A stretch of 10,802 nucleotides of DNA from Eubacteriales Family XIII. Incertae Sedis bacterium (lineage in GTDB: Bacteria; Bacillota; Clostridia; Peptostreptococcales; Anaerovoracaceae). The translations under genes and the position numbers were made by a program. The DNA is taken from positions 1-10,802 of the forward strand of contig JAITKU010000282.1 in NCBI GenBank assembly GCA_031278255.1, in the 5' to 3' direction. The notes under the pieces are model-generated. The model searched no databases, had not been told where the DNA came from, and saw nothing but the letters and a program-made list of their open reading frames with translations. Position 1 is the stretch's first letter, and the number at the start of each line of letters is the position of its first letter. Positions 1 to 5,893 of the stretch are shown here, piece by piece.

Positions 1-32
1 GTTTCAAATTTGGCTCCGTCCAAATTTGAAAC
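1..32. repeat. Perfect 13-bp inverted repeat (hairpin)
   Basis: Positions 1-13 (GTTTCAAATTTGG) and 20-32 (CCAAATTTGAAAC) are exact reverse complements around a 6-nt loop (14-19). The arms are AT-rich inside GC-rich surroundings. The stem may continue outside the window, because it begins at the first base. On the minus strand it lies 30 nt beyond the stop codon of the small ORF at 63-173, so it could be a terminator or processing hairpin of a leftward transcript. It could also be the end of a repeat element. No long T tract is visible inside the window, so the terminator reading is unproven. Confidence 0.75.
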
Positions 33-62
33 GCCCCTCTGCTGTGCGCTTTCGCGGGCGGA

Positions 63-173
63 CTATCCGCCCTGCTTGGTGATAGACAGCGTAAAGCTGT
101 TTTTATCGCCGCCGTTTGAAGGCCCTGCGAGTTCGATGGTGATTGCGGTTGTCGAATCGCCGGCGCCGTTCAT
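63..173 (-). CDS. Doubtful 36-aa ORF or 3' remnant of a larger gene
   Basis: A 36-codon frame starts at ATG 173 with a weak GAGGT-like site six to seven bases upstream and ends in TAG at 63-65. Its product begins MNGAGDSTTAITIELAG and ends NSFTLSITKQGG. This alternation of beta-branched and polar residues looks like the C-terminal beta strands of an exported or pilin-like protein, but I do not recognise a family. The frame stays open further upstream (antisense to the 5' end of the next gene) without a convincing start, so this could be the tail of a decayed gene. The stop codon lies in the loop of a perfect 7-bp hairpin (56-62 with 66-72), as if transcription or decay signals were placed at the gene end. 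It may also be chance coding. Low confidence. Confidence 0.22.
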   Translation of the reverse strand: MNGAGDSTTAITIELAGPSNGGDKNSFTLSITKQGG

Positions 174-222
174 TTGGGACCTCGATCTTGCGTCGTCGCT
201 TCGCGTCGGCGGTCGCCCATCC

Positions 223-251
223 TTGACAAGGCCGGACGCAAAGGGTAAAAT
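223..251 (+). promoter_or_regulatory. Sigma-A-type promoter of the M20 amidohydrolase gene
   Basis: A perfect -35 box TTGACA (223-228) is followed after exactly 17 bp by TAAAAT (246-251), a near-consensus -10 box. The predicted start is near 258, giving a leader of about 58 nt. The leader ends in a GGGGAGG ribosome binding site (301-307), 8 nt before ATG 316. No operator or riboswitch fold is obvious in the leader. Confidence 0.75.
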
Positions 252-315
252 AGAAATGTGGAAAGGTTTTGCCCGTTTGCGATAAGAGGATTTCGATTGT
301 GGGGAGGTTTTTTTT

Positions 316-1539
316 ATGTACACGTGCAATTTGGAGAGGCTGCAGGACAAAATCGATACGTTTAAGAAATTCGGGGATACGGGCACGGGCGGCATTACGC
401 GGCTCTCCCTCTCGCCGGAGGCGCTCGCGGCCAGGGACGAATTCGCAAGGCGCGTCAAGGCTTTGGGTATGCGCCTCAAGACCGACGATGTGGCGAACAT
501 GTATGCCACCCTGCCGGGCAGCGAGGATTTGCCCGCGATCGTCATGGGTTCCCATGTCGATTCGGTGATCAACGGTGGCAATTACGACGGAATCCTCGGC
601 GTGCTGACGGCCCTCGAGGTGGCGGAAACCATCTGCACGGAGAAGATCAAGACGCGCCATCCCATTGCCGTGATGATCTGGACAAATGAGGAGGGTTCCC
701 GATTCGAGCCCGCCATGATGTGTTCGGGCGTCGTAACGGGCAAGTTCGACAAGGCAAGGGCCCTCGCCTCGACGGACGCAAAGGGCGTGCGTTTCGCGTC
801 GGCGCTGGAAGCGAGCGGATTCAAGGGGGATGAGCAAAACAGGCTGAACGCGAAAGACTACGCGGGCTATTTTGAACTCCACATCGAGCAGGGCCCCATC
901 CTCGAAATGGAGAAGAAAGAGATCGGCGTCGTGGAGGGCGTCTTGGGCATGGTCAACTACACGATCTCTGTCGAGGGCGTTTCCGATCACGCGGGCACCA
1001 CGCCGCAAAAGACGCGGAAAGACGCGCTTTATGCCGCCTCGCAGTTGATCGTCATGCTGTGGGACAAGCTCGGCAAGCTGGACCCCGAACTCGTGTTCAC
1101 AACCGGCAAGATCAACGTTTCCCCGAACATCCACACCGTTATCCCCAAGCTGGCCGCGTTCTCTCTCGACGCCAGACATAAGGACCCCAAGATTATCGAG
1201 CAGGTCGTCGCCGTAATCAAAAGTCTGCCCGCCGAGTTGTCCGGCTGCAAGGTGAGCGCGGAACTGAACTGGGGCCGCAACACCGTTCTGTTCAACAGCG
1301 ATTACGTGGCCGCGGTGGAAAAGGCCGCGCGGGACGCGGGCTATTCTTGGCGCAGGATATACAGCGGCGCCGGGCACGACGCGCAATATGTGGCGGAGGT
1401 GCTGCTGCCCGCAACCATGATCTTCGTCCCCAGCGTGGACGGGCACAGCCACTGCGTCGAGGAGTTCACCCCGACCGAGCTGTGTCTGAAAGGCGCGAAT
1501 GTAATGCTGAACGCGATTTTGGAGATCGACAGGAAATAG
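316..1539 (+). CDS. M20 family Zn-dependent amidohydrolase (N-carbamoyl-L-amino acid hydrolase / allantoate amidohydrolase type)
   Basis: The 407-residue protein has the usual length of the HyuC/AllC/AmaB group, binuclear metal hydrolases that split N-carbamoyl amino acids or allantoate and release ammonia and CO2. Metal-site motifs are all present in order: GSHVDS (H80, D82), NYDG (D91), NEEGSRF (catalytic E125, ligand E126), ELHIEQGP (H189) and the C-terminal DGHSHC (H379). GAGHDA (H354) and the lid/dimerisation motif DHAGTTP (224-230) are also typical. The residue after TTP is Gln, where many relatives have Met. It is a soluble cytoplasmic enzyme with no signal peptide. The start is fixed by GGGGAGG 8 nt upstream and a strong promoter. 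It stands alone: no hydantoinase, dihydropyrimidinase, transporter or ureidoglycolate gene is in the window, so the substrate cannot be assigned. The family is sure; the exact activity is open. Confidence 0.93.
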   Translation: MYTCNLERLQDKIDTFKKFGDTGTGGITRLSLSPEALAARDEFARRVKALGMRLKTDDVANMYATLPGSEDLPAIVMGSHVDSVINGGNYDGILGVLTALEVAETICTEKIKTRHPIAVMIWTNEEGSRFEPAMMCSGVVTGKFDKARALASTDAKGVRFASALEASGFKGDEQNRLNAKDYAGYFELHIEQGPILEMEKKEIGVVEGVLGMVNYTISVEGVSDHAGTTPQKTRKDALYAASQLIVMLWDKLGKLDPELVFTTGKINVSPNIHTVIPKLAAFSLDARHKDPKIIEQVVAVIKSLPAELSGCKVSAELNWGRNTVLFNSDYVAAVEKAARDAGYSWRRIYSGAGHDAQYVAEVLLPATMIFVPSVDGHSHCVEEFTPTELCLKGANVMLNAILEIDRK

Positions 1540-1668
1540 CGCGGCGCGGGCAACGGAGTCGAACGCCAAAAGCCATGAATTTACAATATTAGAAATAAAT
1601 AGTTTTGTTTTACCGGATATACTTTCCCGCCCCTATGGCTCGGCCGCCGGTCCGCGCGAGCCGGATGA

Positions 1669-1700
1669 GCGTCCGCTTTTTGAGCGGGCGCTTTATCGTT
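1669..1700 (+). terminator. Probable terminator between convergent genes
   Basis: GCGTCCGCT (1669-1677) can pair with AGCGGGCGC (1683-1691) over nine pairs, one of them G-U, around a TTTTG loop. TTTATCGTTT follows. The G-U pair forms only in the plus-strand RNA (it is a C-A mismatch in the opposite RNA), which favours service to the rightward amidohydrolase gene, whose stop lies 130 nt upstream. The U tract is short. The rest of the 1540-1692 gap holds an AT-rich island (about 1575-1623) and a second small GC-rich hairpin (1637-1642 with 1657-1662). I see no gene in it. Confidence 0.42.
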
Positions 1701-2193
1701 TCGCCACGAAGTATATGCCCACCAGCACCAGCACCACGGCAAAGATCGTTCGGAAGTCGATCCAGTAGAAGATGGGAACGAATCGGTTGATCAGGTAGAA
1801 TACGCCGATGAGGATCAGGATCAAGCCCGCGATCACGGCGCCCGCGCCCCTGCCGCCTGTGCGCGGGCGCTTTGCGCTCGGCGCGGCATGGGACGCGGAG
1901 GCTTCGGTGTCCGCCGTTCCCGCGCCCGCGAATTCGCTGCTGTTGCTGTAGCTTTCCGCTTCGCTCGCGCCGCTTTCCGCGGCGCTCGTCGGCCGCCGGA
2001 AAACCTCCGGCGCTTCCCTTTCCCGCATGAGGATCGCGGCGAATATGTAGAACAGGATGCCGGCCCCCGTCAGCGCAAAGATCACCATAAACAGCCTTAC
2101 GAGTACGGAATCCGCGTCGAAATACTCCGCGATACCGCCGCAGACGCCGAAAAGCACCTTATCCGTTGCGGACCTGTACAGTTTTTTGTTCAT
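1693..2193 (-). CDS. PspC-domain membrane protein with LiaF-like C-terminal membrane region
   Basis: This 166-residue protein opens with a PspC domain (about 3-60): MNKKLYRSATDKVLFGVCGG is the typical start, with the signature FGVCGGIAEYFDAD and a hydrophobic helix at about 34-56. A Ser/Ala/Glu-rich, probably disordered linker (61-115) follows. Two further hydrophobic helices (about 118-137 and 142-163) resemble the LiaI/LiaF-type membrane domain, and the chain ends AKR. PspC-domain proteins act in envelope-stress sensing in the cytoplasmic membrane. The start is ATG 2193 rather than the in-frame position 2256, because AAGGAGGT lies 10 nt upstream and the PspC domain begins right there. The upstream 118 nt carry the dispersed hairpin element, so the leader of this gene is largely that repeat. 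No PspA/LiaH-like partner or LiaRS pair is adjacent. Domain assignment is firm; the role in stress response is by family. Confidence 0.88.
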   Translation of the reverse strand: MNKKLYRSATDKVLFGVCGGIAEYFDADSVLVRLFMVIFALTGAGILFYIFAAILMREREAPEVFRRPTSAAESGASEAESYSNSSEFAGAGTADTEASASHAAPSAKRPRTGGRGAGAVIAGLILILIGVFYLINRFVPIFYWIDFRTIFAVVLVLVGIYFVAKR

Positions 2194-2235
2194 TTCCTGC
2201 GCGACCTCCTTCGTCACATGACTGAGAACACAGCC

Positions 2236-2316
2236 GCCGGGGGATTGCAACCCCACGCCGGCCGGATGAAGCGGCGGTCCCGGCCTTTCGGCGGGGGACT
2301 GACGCCGTCGTTCAAT
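2236..2316 (-). repeat. Dispersed two-hairpin element, copy 1 (diverged)
   Basis: Read on the minus strand, the element begins with 27 nt (2316-2290) identical to 10685-10711. These contain GGCGTCAGT and CCCCCGCC. Hairpin I (2279-2296) has a GAAA tetraloop with GCC/GGC and CCC/GGG pairs around one C-C mismatch. Hairpin II pairs 2240-2243 with 2251-2254 around a loop containing TGCAAT. The 27-nt end overlaps the dipeptidase stop codon (2312-2314), and the other end approaches the pspC ribosome binding site. The closing ACTGACGCC arm found in the right-edge copy is missing here. Confidence 0.7.
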
Positions 2317-3751
2317 CCGCCGCGAGCGCGTAAATCGCGTCGGCGTAGATTTTCGCGAGCCTGACCAGATTTTCTTCCGAGATATATTCGTCCTTTTGGT
2401 GGGCGAGTTCCGGATCGCCCGGGAAGCCCGGACCGAAAGCGACGATGTTTTTTGCGGCCCGCGCGTAAGTCCCGCCGCCTATGACGCCGGGACGGCTTTC
2501 CGCGTCGCCCGTGTGTCTGCGATAGACAGCCATCAGCGTTTCGATGAGGGGATCGTCGGCCGGCACGTAGATCGGCGGCTTGTGATCGAGCTTCACGAGG
2601 CCGAGATCGTATCTGTGTATGACGGGCAGCATGGACTCGTAGACCCGCTCCTGCGTCATCGTCACGGGATAGCGGACGTTGACGGTCAAAATCACGGCCT
2701 CCGTGTCGCCGCTGACAGTCCCGACGTTGAAAACGAGCGGCCCGGACGGATCGTCCTCGATGGCGCAGCCCATGCCCGCGCCGCGCAGATCGAAACCGAT
2801 GTGCCGATTGTAAAAATCCACGAATTCGAGCGCGCTTTCGTTGACGAGGCCGAGGCGGGGCAGGAATTCCATCAGGACGGAGATGGCGTTCAGCCCGTTT
2901 TCCGGCGTGGCGCCGTGCGCGGAAATCCCGTTCGCGCCGATTTCGAGACTCTTGCCCACGCCTTTCGCGTAGATTTGCCGGCCCGTTTCGTTTCGATATT
3001 CCGCGACCTTCGCTTTCAAGGCCTCGTAGTCGCCCCCGCGCACGACGGCGCGCGCCCGGTCCGCAACCGTATTGGCCGCCGTGCCGCCGCCGAGCTTTCG
3101 GAGTTCCAATCCCTTGGCCGTCGTTTTGCCCAGCTTCTTTGCGAGTTCAAAGATCAGGATGCCTTTCTCCCCGTGTATGGCCGGGAAATCCGCGTCCGGC
3201 GTGAAGCCGAAGTCCGGCGGTCCGAAGCGGGCGAGATAGCGCCGCATACCCTCCCAGCCGGTCTCCTCATCGAGTCCGAGGATGAGCCGCACCCGTTTTC
3301 GCGGCGCGAATCCGGTGTCTTTCAGCGCTTTCATCGCGTAGTAGCAGGCGATGGCGGGTCCCTTGTCGTCCGTCGCGCCGCGCCCGTATATGCGTCCGTC
3401 CGCGCGCTTGCCGAGAAAGGGATCGCAGCTCCAGCCGTTCCCCTCGGGGACCACGTCCAGATGTACGAGGATGCCCAGGGTCCGCGCGGCCTCTTCGGAC
3501 GTCTCCGCGTCCGCCCCGCCGAACTCGATATGCCCGCCGTAGTTGTCCGCGTTCCCGGTTGCGAAGCCGTCCGCTTGCGCGCGCGCAAGCATGTGCGCGA
3601 AAGCCGCCTGCACGCCCGCGCCGAAAGGCGCGCCCTCCTCCGCCGGCGTCCCGACGCTGCGGATCGCGATGAGCGCGCGCAAGCTTTCGATCATCTCCTC
3701 CGCCAGCGCGTCTATGCGCGCGTGCAGAGCCGTTTCGTTGTCCCGTTCCAT
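2312..3751 (-). CDS. pepV: PepV-like M20 dipeptidase (Sapep family)
   Basis: The 479-residue protein matches the length and motif order of PepV/Sapep dipeptidases, cytosolic di-zinc enzymes that cleave dipeptides and some N-terminal residues from larger peptides. Visible motifs are LVHLDVVPEGNGW (H97, D99), GRGATDDKGP (bridging D128), LGLDEETGWEG (general base E162, ligand E163), FTPDADFP (D186), NGISAHGATPENG (lid-domain H279) and ELAHQKDEYIS (H451). All expected metal ligands are present, so the enzyme is probably active. There is no signal peptide. Start ATG 3751 has GAGGA about 9 nt upstream. The gene is separated from capA by a 58-nt gap containing a terminator-like hairpin, so its expression may depend on read-through or on a weak promoter I cannot see. 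Its stop codon lies inside the dispersed repeat. It could use other small peptides; the symbol is assigned by family resemblance. Confidence 0.92.
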   Translation of the reverse strand: MERDNETALHARIDALAEEMIESLRALIAIRSVGTPAEEGAPFGAGVQAAFAHMLARAQADGFATGNADNYGGHIEFGGADAETSEEAARTLGILVHLDVVPEGNGWSCDPFLGKRADGRIYGRGATDDKGPAIACYYAMKALKDTGFAPRKRVRLILGLDEETGWEGMRRYLARFGPPDFGFTPDADFPAIHGEKGILIFELAKKLGKTTAKGLELRKLGGGTAANTVADRARAVVRGGDYEALKAKVAEYRNETGRQIYAKGVGKSLEIGANGISAHGATPENGLNAISVLMEFLPRLGLVNESALEFVDFYNRHIGFDLRGAGMGCAIEDDPSGPLVFNVGTVSGDTEAVILTVNVRYPVTMTQERVYESMLPVIHRYDLGLVKLDHKPPIYVPADDPLIETLMAVYRRHTGDAESRPGVIGGGTYARAAKNIVAFGPGFPGDPELAHQKDEYISEENLVRLAKIYADAIYALAAD

Positions 3752-3780
3752 CCCGTTCCGTCCTCGTCGCGGCTTCGATC

Positions 3781-3804
3781 AAAAATCGCGCGGCGTTTGC
3801 GCGA
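3781..3804 (-). terminator. Rho-independent terminator after the CapA-like gene
   Basis: On the minus strand TCGCGC (3804-3799) pairs perfectly with GCGCGA (3791-3786) around a 7-nt loop, and a run of five T follows (3785-3781). The hairpin lies 5 nt after the CapA stop codon and 30 nt before the dipeptidase start. The stem is short, so termination may be partial and allow read-through into the dipeptidase gene. Confidence 0.6.
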
Positions 3805-3809
3805 CAGCC

Positions 3810-5057
3810 CTACTCGCTGTATAGCGCCGCTTCCCCAAACAATTCCCTGCAGTATTCCAACGCCTGCCGCGCCCGATCCGCGTGCCCCGACGCCAAAAGC
3901 GCCGGATTATTCTCAAAATCGCCCGTCAGCGGCACGATCGCGTATACGTTCTTGCCGTCGCTTTGGTATCTGTCCACCCAGGTCGGCAGCACCGCCGCGT
4001 CAGTCCGCACGATTTCGCCGCTGCTTTGCAGGAACAGGAGGTCCACCGCCGCCATAAGCCCCTGCTCCGTATGGAGGCTGCCCGTCGTTTCCGCGCGCTG
4101 GTTGGAGATGAAATTCCCGAGTGAATAGAACACGGGTACGCTGCGGCCCGGGGCCGGGGACAGGTATTCCATGCCCTGCGGGACATGGGGATGCGAGGCG
4201 AATATGATATCGGCGCCCGATATGGCCGCCCGGCTCGCGATGTATTCCTGACGGCTGTTTTGCACCGACTTGTATTCGTCGCCCCAATGAAAATAGCAGA
4301 CCACGATCTTTGCGCCGGCCTCCCGCACGCGCCGTATCTCTTCGTCCACCCGCGCGAGGTCGCCGTCCAAGTCCTCATAACCGAAAGAGTTGATCAGGGG
4401 CCGCAGCGCGTCGCCGATGCGAATGCCGTTCAGCGTCCTGCTCGTGCCCACCCGCGGCGATTCGTAGGTAAAGGCCACGAGGCCCACCTCTATGCCCGCG
4501 CCGCGCAGGATCACGCTCGCAGGCTCTTCCTCGGAGAGCCGCGATCCCGTCGCCGCGAGGCCCGCCGCCCGCGCGACCTCCAGGGTTCGATACAGGCCCG
4601 CGGCGCCGCGATCCAGCATGTGGTTGTTCGAGGTGAAAACCGCGTCAAACCCCGCGTCCGCGATCGCGTCCGCCAAGCTGTCCGGGGACGAGAATGTGGG
4701 GTAGCCCGTGTAAGGCTCGCCGCCCAGCGTGGTTTCGAGGTTGCAAAGGGCCAGATCGGCTTCGGAGACGTATTCTTTCACATACGCGAAGTTGTTGCCG
4801 AAATCATAGCCGCCCGCCCCGTCCCGCTGGGCCGCGAGCTGCGGCGCGTGAACCATCACATCCCCCGCGCAGAGTATGCGCAGGGAGACGGGTTCTTCCG
4901 CGGGTTCGGGTTCGACCGGCGCCTGTGTTTCCGCGGCGGGCAGGCCCGCCGCGTCCGCGCGCTGCGATCCGCCGGATTCGGCGCAGGAAGAAAACAACAG
5001 GATTGCCGCCAGCAATCCCAAAACCGGTAAGAGTGTTTTTAGCTTTCCGCGCCGCAT
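3810..5057 (-). CDS. CapA-family (PGA_cap) lipoprotein, metallophosphatase fold
   Basis: The 415-residue product has an N-terminal signal MRRGKLKTLLPVLGLLAAI followed by LFSSC, with C25 as likely lipidated cysteine (F at -3 is unusual for a lipobox). A Pro/Glu-rich spacer (about 30-56) links it to a CapA/PgsA-type domain. Its characteristic motifs are AGDVMVH (64-70), NLETTLGG (106-113), SNNHMLDRG (143-151), HWGDEY (257-262), SHPHVPQG (288-295) and YSLGNFI (311-317). CapA-like proteins take part in export or anchoring of poly-gamma-glutamate in Bacillus. In organisms without PgsBC the role is unknown, and no pgsBC genes are visible here, so I do not claim capsule synthesis. Start ATG 5057 is chosen because the signal peptide begins there. 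No clear Shine-Dalgarno site precedes it; stacked hairpins do. The gene follows nfu by 65 nt and ends at a terminator. Confidence 0.88.
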   Translation of the reverse strand: MRRGKLKTLLPVLGLLAAILLFSSCAESGGSQRADAAGLPAAETQAPVEPEPAEEPVSLRILCAGDVMVHAPQLAAQRDGAGGYDFGNNFAYVKEYVSEADLALCNLETTLGGEPYTGYPTFSSPDSLADAIADAGFDAVFTSNNHMLDRGAAGLYRTLEVARAAGLAATGSRLSEEEPASVILRGAGIEVGLVAFTYESPRVGTSRTLNGIRIGDALRPLINSFGYEDLDGDLARVDEEIRRVREAGAKIVVCYFHWGDEYKSVQNSRQEYIASRAAISGADIIFASHPHVPQGMEYLSPAPGRSVPVFYSLGNFISNQRAETTGSLHTEQGLMAAVDLLFLQSSGEIVRTDAAVLPTWVDRYQSDGKNVYAIVPLTGDFENNPALLASGHADRARQALEYCRELFGEAALYSE

Positions 5058-5098
5058 CGGCGGAGGATTGCAGCCGCCGACGGCGGAAGCTCGGCGGC
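5057..5098 (-). promoter_or_regulatory. Overlapping alternative hairpins at the CapA start codon
   Basis: Arm 5073-5080 can pair perfectly with 5091-5098 (8 bp, 10-nt loop). Alternatively, arm 5074-5080 pairs with 5057-5063 (7 bp, 10-nt loop), which takes in the first base of the ATG. The two stems share the same arm and exclude each other. The second loop contains TGCAAT, as in the two copies of the dispersed element. No ribosome binding site is evident in the 20 nt before the start codon. The stems are seen directly; any regulatory effect is inference. Confidence 0.4.
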
Positions 5099-5122
5099 GT
5101 CGGTCAAACGCGGACCCGCCGC

Positions 5123-5347
5123 TCAATTGACGGCTTCGACCGCCGAAATCTCGGGATAGCGCTCCTTGAGTATCCGCTCGATCCCGTTCTTCACGGTCAT
5201 CTGCGAATACGGGCAACCCGCGCAATGGCCCTGCAACCTTACCCTGACCACATTGTCCGGCGTGATCTCCACAAATTCCACATCACCGCCGTCCTGTTGC
5301 AACATGGGGCGGATATCCTCCAGAACCGTCTTTACGTTCGCTTCCAT
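5123..5347 (-). CDS. Short NifU C-terminal domain (Nfu) iron-sulfur scaffold/carrier
   Basis: This 74-residue protein consists of a single Nfu domain. It starts MEANVKTVLEDIRPMLQQDG, continues GDVEFVEI, and carries the Fe-S binding CxxC in GHCAGCPYS (C42, C45), followed by the family pattern TVKNGIERILKERYPEI. Stand-alone Nfu proteins of this size are common in Bacillota; they hold or transfer [4Fe-4S] clusters to apo-proteins in the cytoplasm. ATG 5347 is supported by AAAGGAG 10 nt upstream. It sits 103 nt after the HPt gene and 65 nt before capA, with no functional link to either. The leader (5348-5450) shares a 21-nt motif with the HPt leader. Confidence 0.92.
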   Translation of the reverse strand: MEANVKTVLEDIRPMLQQDGGDVEFVEITPDNVVRVRLQGHCAGCPYSQMTVKNGIERILKERYPEISAVEAVN

Positions 5348-5365
5348 AATCAGATTTCTCCTTTG

Positions 5366-5386
5366 ATTGAATCGATGAACAGTGAT
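5366..5386 (-). promoter_or_regulatory. 21-nt leader motif shared with the HPt gene (nfu copy)
   Basis: Read on the minus strand, this motif matches the one upstream of the HPt gene (5867-5887) at 16 of 21 positions, including CTGTTCA and TTCAAT. In both cases it lies a few bases before the ribosome binding site, which also shares TCAAAGGAG. The 5348-5450 gap otherwise shows only GC-rich sequence with no clear terminator or canonical promoter. Confidence 0.3.
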
Positions 5387-5450
5387 ATTTTGATGCTGCG
5401 CAAACCGCGGGGGCTTCTCGCGCGGCGCCTTTTCACCGGGGCGCGGCTTC

Positions 5451-5837
5451 TTATGCGATGGCGTCGAGCAATATTTTCAGATATGCCCGCGTTTTTTCGG
5501 CTATGGCGTCGATGCGTTCTTTTTCGGCCGGCTCGCAGATGCCCTGCTTCAGTCTGGCTTCAAAGGCCACCGTTTCATTGTAGAGTTTCGTCAGCGACAG
5601 ATTGCCGGACATGCCCTTGATCCCATGCGCCGTGGCCGCGGCCGCCTCGATATCGCCGGCGGAGAGATTGGCGGTCAGCTTGTCAAACTCCTCCGTTGCG
5701 AGGAAAGAATTGAGTATCTTGACGTAAATCTTCGCGCTTCCGGCAACGCGTCTCAATCCCGACTCGATATCTACATATTCGTCAAAATCCGACGGATACT
5801 GCGGTGAAGCTTTTACTTTGTCTGTCAGGTCACTCAT
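5451..5837 (-). CDS. Stand-alone histidine phosphotransfer (HPt) domain protein
   Basis: The 128-residue protein is one HPt four-helix domain. The phosphoacceptor motif is AHGIKGMSGNLSL with H71 and the usual following K74 and G75. The preceding helix carries the typical pattern GLRRVAGSAKIYVKILNSF (27-45). HPt proteins pass phosphoryl groups between the receiver of a hybrid kinase and a response-regulator receiver. Here the gene starts 56 nt after the stop of a WalK-like kinase that has no receiver domain, so its donor must be another protein or it may shunt phosphate from WalR. ATG 5837 has AAAGGAGG at good spacing. It is probably the last gene of the peptidase-regulator-kinase unit, since no terminator lies between. 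The domain is certain. Its partner is unknown. Confidence 0.9.
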   Translation of the reverse strand: MSDLTDKVKASPQYPSDFDEYVDIESGLRRVAGSAKIYVKILNSFLATEEFDKLTANLSAGDIEAAAATAHGIKGMSGNLSLTKLYNETVAFEARLKQGICEPAEKERIDAIAEKTRAYLKILLDAIA

Positions 5838-5866
5838 TTAACTAACGCCTCCTTTGAATTGTTACC

Positions 5867-5887
5867 ATTGAACATTTGAACAGCGAT
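5867..5887 (-). promoter_or_regulatory. 21-nt leader motif shared with nfu (HPt copy)
   Basis: This lies between the kinase stop and the HPt ribosome binding site. It contains a direct repeat TGTTCAAA-TGTTCAAT with an 8-bp period on the minus strand. It matches 5366-5386 at 16 of 21 positions. It could be a protein or RNA site, or a remnant of duplication. No canonical -10 box is attached. Confidence 0.3.
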
Positions 5888-5893
5888 TTGTCA

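Noticed and set aside
103..1569. 488-codon open frame on the minus strand across the amidohydrolase gene
   Set aside because: The opposite strand encodes a complete M20 enzyme with all metal motifs. The long antisense frame follows from GC-rich codon bias, and its product is low-complexity and Arg/His-rich.
1595..1623. Possible promoter in the AT-rich island between the convergent genes (TATACT at 1618)
   Set aside because: There is no -35 box at suitable distance and no gene to be driven.
2194..2256. Start of the PspC protein at 2256
   Set aside because: A near-perfect ribosome binding site and the conserved domain start both point to 2193; the upstream part is repeat sequence.
2396..4057. 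553-codon plus-strand frame antisense to the dipeptidase and the CapA gene
   Set aside because: It spans two clearly recognised genes and the gap between them, has no ribosome binding site and shows no domain.
5058..5225. N-terminal extension of the CapA protein up to position 5225
   Set aside because: The extension would overlap nfu, is Arg-rich, and would bury a good lipoprotein signal peptide that starts at 5057.
5400..5450. Possible terminator after the HPt gene
   Set aside because: Only a 5-bp GC stem can be formed and no T run follows on the minus strand.
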